Notes under the pieces: model-generated
Databases searched by the model: none
Told to the model about the DNA's origin: nothing
Seen by the model: the letters and a program-made list of their open reading frames with translations, nothing else
Source: DATGIQ01 sp035295665
GTDB taxonomy: Bacteria; Planctomycetota; Planctomycetia; Gemmatales; Gemmataceae
Direction: 5' to 3'
Assembly (NCBI GenBank): GCA_035295665.1
Contig: DATGIQ010000114.1
Coordinates: forward strand, 1-60,637
Length of the DNA: 60,637 nt
Part shown: in pieces, positions 59,199 through 60,637 of the stretch
Position numbering within the stretch: the stretch's first letter is position 1
Layout of the letters: the number at the start of each line of letters is the position of its first letter
Program-made: the position numbers and the translations under genes

Positions 59199-60260
59199 CT
59201 ATCCTTCTGCGTTGCCTGCCCGTTCCGGCCGCAAGGAGCGCACCACCGCCCCCGCTTGCCACATCTCGCTGTCGGCGACGGCTTTCAATTCCGTTTCCAG
59301 CTGCTCGCGATAATCCTTGCGACTGTTGGCTTCGAGCACCCGTCGGGTCTCATCACCCTGGGCGACTTTTTGATACAGTTCCTCAAAGACCGGTTTGCTC
59401 GCGTCACGGAAGCGCTCGAACCAATCGAGGGCGCCGCGCTGTGCCGTCGTCGAGCAATTGGCATACATCCAATCCATGCCGTTCTCGGCGATGAGCGGAT
59501 AGAGGCTCTGCGTGGCTTCCTCCACGGTTTCGTTGAATGCCTCCGATGGTGTATGGCCGTGTTCGCGGAGCACTTCGTACTGTGCCAGCCATAGGCCATA
59601 AATCGCACCCATCAGCACGCCTCGCTCCCCGGTCAAATCGCTGTAAACTTCCTTTTGGAAGGTCGTCTCGAACAAATAGCCGGAACCGATGGCAATGCCG
59701 CAGGCCAGGCACCGCTCCAGGGCCCGTCCGGAGGCATTTTGATAGACTGCATAGCTGCTGTTGATCCCTTTGCCCTCCAGAAAATGCCGGCGAACCGTTG
59801 TGCCGGATCCCTTCGGAGCAACCAAGATCACGTCGATATCCTTCGGAGGGATGACGCCCGTTTGATCACTGTAGACAATGCTGAACCCGTGGGAAAAATA
59901 GAGTGCTTTCCCGGCCGTCAACAGCGGTTTAATCTGCGGCCATTGCTGTTTTTGCCCAGCGTCGGAAAGAAGGTATTGCACGATGCTGCCGCGCTGCGTC
60001 GCTTCTTCCAAGCTGAAGAGCGTCTTGCCTGGCACCCAACCATCGGACTGCGCCAAGTCCCAGCTCCGTCCCCGGTCGCGCAGGCCAATGATGACGTTGA
60101 CGCCATTATCCTTCATGTTCAACGATTGGCTGCGGCCCTGAACGCCGTAACCCAGGACGGCCACCGTCTCTTTGCCGAGAATGGCGCGCAGGCGCTCCGG
60201 AGGAAAATCGGCGCGCTCTACCACGGTTTCCGTGCAATCTCCGATCTTGATCTGGCGCAT
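59199..60260 (-). CDS. ilvC: Ketol-acid reductoisomerase
   Basis: 353-aa cytoplasmic enzyme of valine, leucine and isoleucine synthesis; it rearranges and reduces acetolactate or acetohydroxybutyrate with NADPH. Rossmann motif GYGVQGRSQ at about 38-46, then VAPKGSGTTVRRHF and the metal-site helices DLTGERGVLMG and GAIYGLWLAQYEVL. YANCSTTAQRGALDWFERF resembles the eukaryote-like or Bacteroidetes-type IlvC rather than the usual YDSISNTAEYG motif. GAGAGAC precedes ATG 60260. Confidence 0.94.
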   Translation of the reverse strand: MRQIKIGDCTETVVERADFPPERLRAILGKETVAVLGYGVQGRSQSLNMKDNGVNVIIGLRDRGRSWDLAQSDGWVPGKTLFSLEEATQRGSIVQYLLSDAGQKQQWPQIKPLLTAGKALYFSHGFSIVYSDQTGVIPPKDIDVILVAPKGSGTTVRRHFLEGKGINSSYAVYQNASGRALERCLACGIAIGSGYLFETTFQKEVYSDLTGERGVLMGAIYGLWLAQYEVLREHGHTPSEAFNETVEEATQSLYPLIAENGMDWMYANCSTTAQRGALDWFERFRDASKPVFEELYQKVAQGDETRRVLEANSRKDYREQLETELKAVADSEMWQAGAVVRSLRPERAGNAEG

Positions 60261-60375
60261 GGCTGTCTCTCATCCGCTGTTGATGGTACCTGTAAACCCC
60301 GACTTTCCCCGCTCCGGCTCCTCTGCGCGCAGCGGCACAGAGATCGTCGCGCGCTATTTCCAAGCTCGTTCGCCG

Positions 60376-60637
60376 TTAGCCTTGGGCGCTCCGAGCGAAG
60401 CGCTTGCGGTCTCCTTCCTTCAGAAGCGTCTTCCGCAGCCGGATCGCATTCGGTGTCACTTCGACGAGCTCATCCTCCTCAATGTATTCCAAGGCCAGCT
60501 CCAGCGTTAGTTGCCGCGGTGGCCGGAGGAGAATGCTCTTCTCGGAAGTGGAAGCGCGCACGTTGGTCAGCTTCTTCTCCCGGCAGACGTTTACCGGCAG
60601 GTCATTATCCCGGCAATGTTCGCCCACGATTTGTCCT
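60376..60637 (-). CDS. typA: GTP-binding protein TypA/BipA (C-terminal end; 5' cut by window edge)
   Basis: The visible 86 residues match the TypA/BipA C-terminus: GEHCRDNDLPVNVCREKKLT, NVRASTSEKSILLRPPRQLT and LEYIEEDELVEVTPNAIRLR. TypA is a ribosome-associated translational GTPase used under stress. The GTPase domains lie beyond 60637. The stop is at 60376. It is transcribed towards ilvC, 115 bp away, on the same strand. Confidence 0.95.
   Translation of the reverse strand, partial: GQIVGEHCRDNDLPVNVCREKKLTNVRASTSEKSILLRPPRQLTLELALEYIEEDELVEVTPNAIRLRKTLLKEGDRKRFARSAQG

Noticed and set aside
1..60637. CRISPR arrays, rRNA, tRNA and prophage genes
   Set aside because: No regularly spaced repeats, no conserved RNA motifs and no phage structural or integrase genes were seen. 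Small RNAs cannot be excluded by eye.

Overview
The window looks like chromosomal DNA of a planctomycete, most likely of the Gemmata lineage (Gemmatales). This rests on GC-rich coding sequence, planctomycete-type ECF sigma factors paired with Ser/Thr kinases, a TIGR03000-type secreted protein, many exported proteins of unknown function, CHRD, DUF3604/PHP and discoidin-like secreted proteins, and scattered housekeeping genes with little clustering. No rRNA, tRNA, CRISPR array or phage was seen. Both edges cut genes: a primary-type sigma factor at the left and typA/bipA at the right. Gene calls rest on reading frames, motifs and ribosome-binding sites. No database search was possible.

Layout. 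1-9.5 kb: sigma-70, a NarL-type response regulator, a Cys-rich exported STN-like protein, a PLD-type phosphodiesterase, ftsH, a GT2 glycosyltransferase, an Flp pilin and a lipoprotein. 9.6-15.5 kb: a HAD phosphatase, then an ECF operon (sigma, a membrane protein, and an exported coiled-coil/STN-like protein with one CxxCH). A 728-bp internally deleted insertion element with 18-bp target duplications follows, then a Ser/Thr kinase. 15.5-24.7 kb: gpsA, citrate synthase with a TPR membrane protein, an FHA protein, a lipoprotein with a dead phosphatase-like domain, a ClpN-only protein, a 42-aa zinc-ribbon protein and an HD hydrolase. 24.7-30 kb: small secreted proteins, an LssY_C-like protein, CHRD, a BNR-type protein, a CBS protein and a 49-aa basic protein. 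30.5-35.2 kb: a 1,575-aa exported VWA/STN/Leu-Gly-rich/TPR protein with a clear terminator. 35.4-39.7 kb: FHA, UXS-like epimerase and alpha-glucan phosphorylase. 39.7-45.1 kb: an operon for an ECF sigma, a transmembrane Ser/Thr kinase, a di-heme peroxidase and an EF-hand protein. 45.3-53.3 kb: an S1C protease with TPRs, a GNAT, a HEAT-repeat protein, a PHP/beta-propeller fusion and a lone ParE-like toxin. 53.3-60.6 kb: hemF, an XRE regulator, an SDR, an M24-like pseudoenzyme, a TIGR03000 protein, rpmA, ilvC and typA.

How the genes fit together. Housekeeping functions (heme, branched-chain amino acids, glycerol phosphate, glycogen, TCA cycle, ribosome, membrane proteolysis) are interspersed with extracytoplasmic sensing modules. 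The two ECF operons are the best candidates for undescribed systems. One couples a sigma factor and a kinase whose outward part has LTxxQ-like helices to a periplasmic peroxidase and an EF-hand protein. The other couples a sigma factor to a membrane protein and a possible haem-binding STN-like protein. The cleanest DNA-level discovery is the insertion element remnant at 13047-13774. Next are an operator-like palindrome inside a promoter at 30071-30104 and a dispersed palindromic repeat seen at 29329-29388 and 39681-39714.
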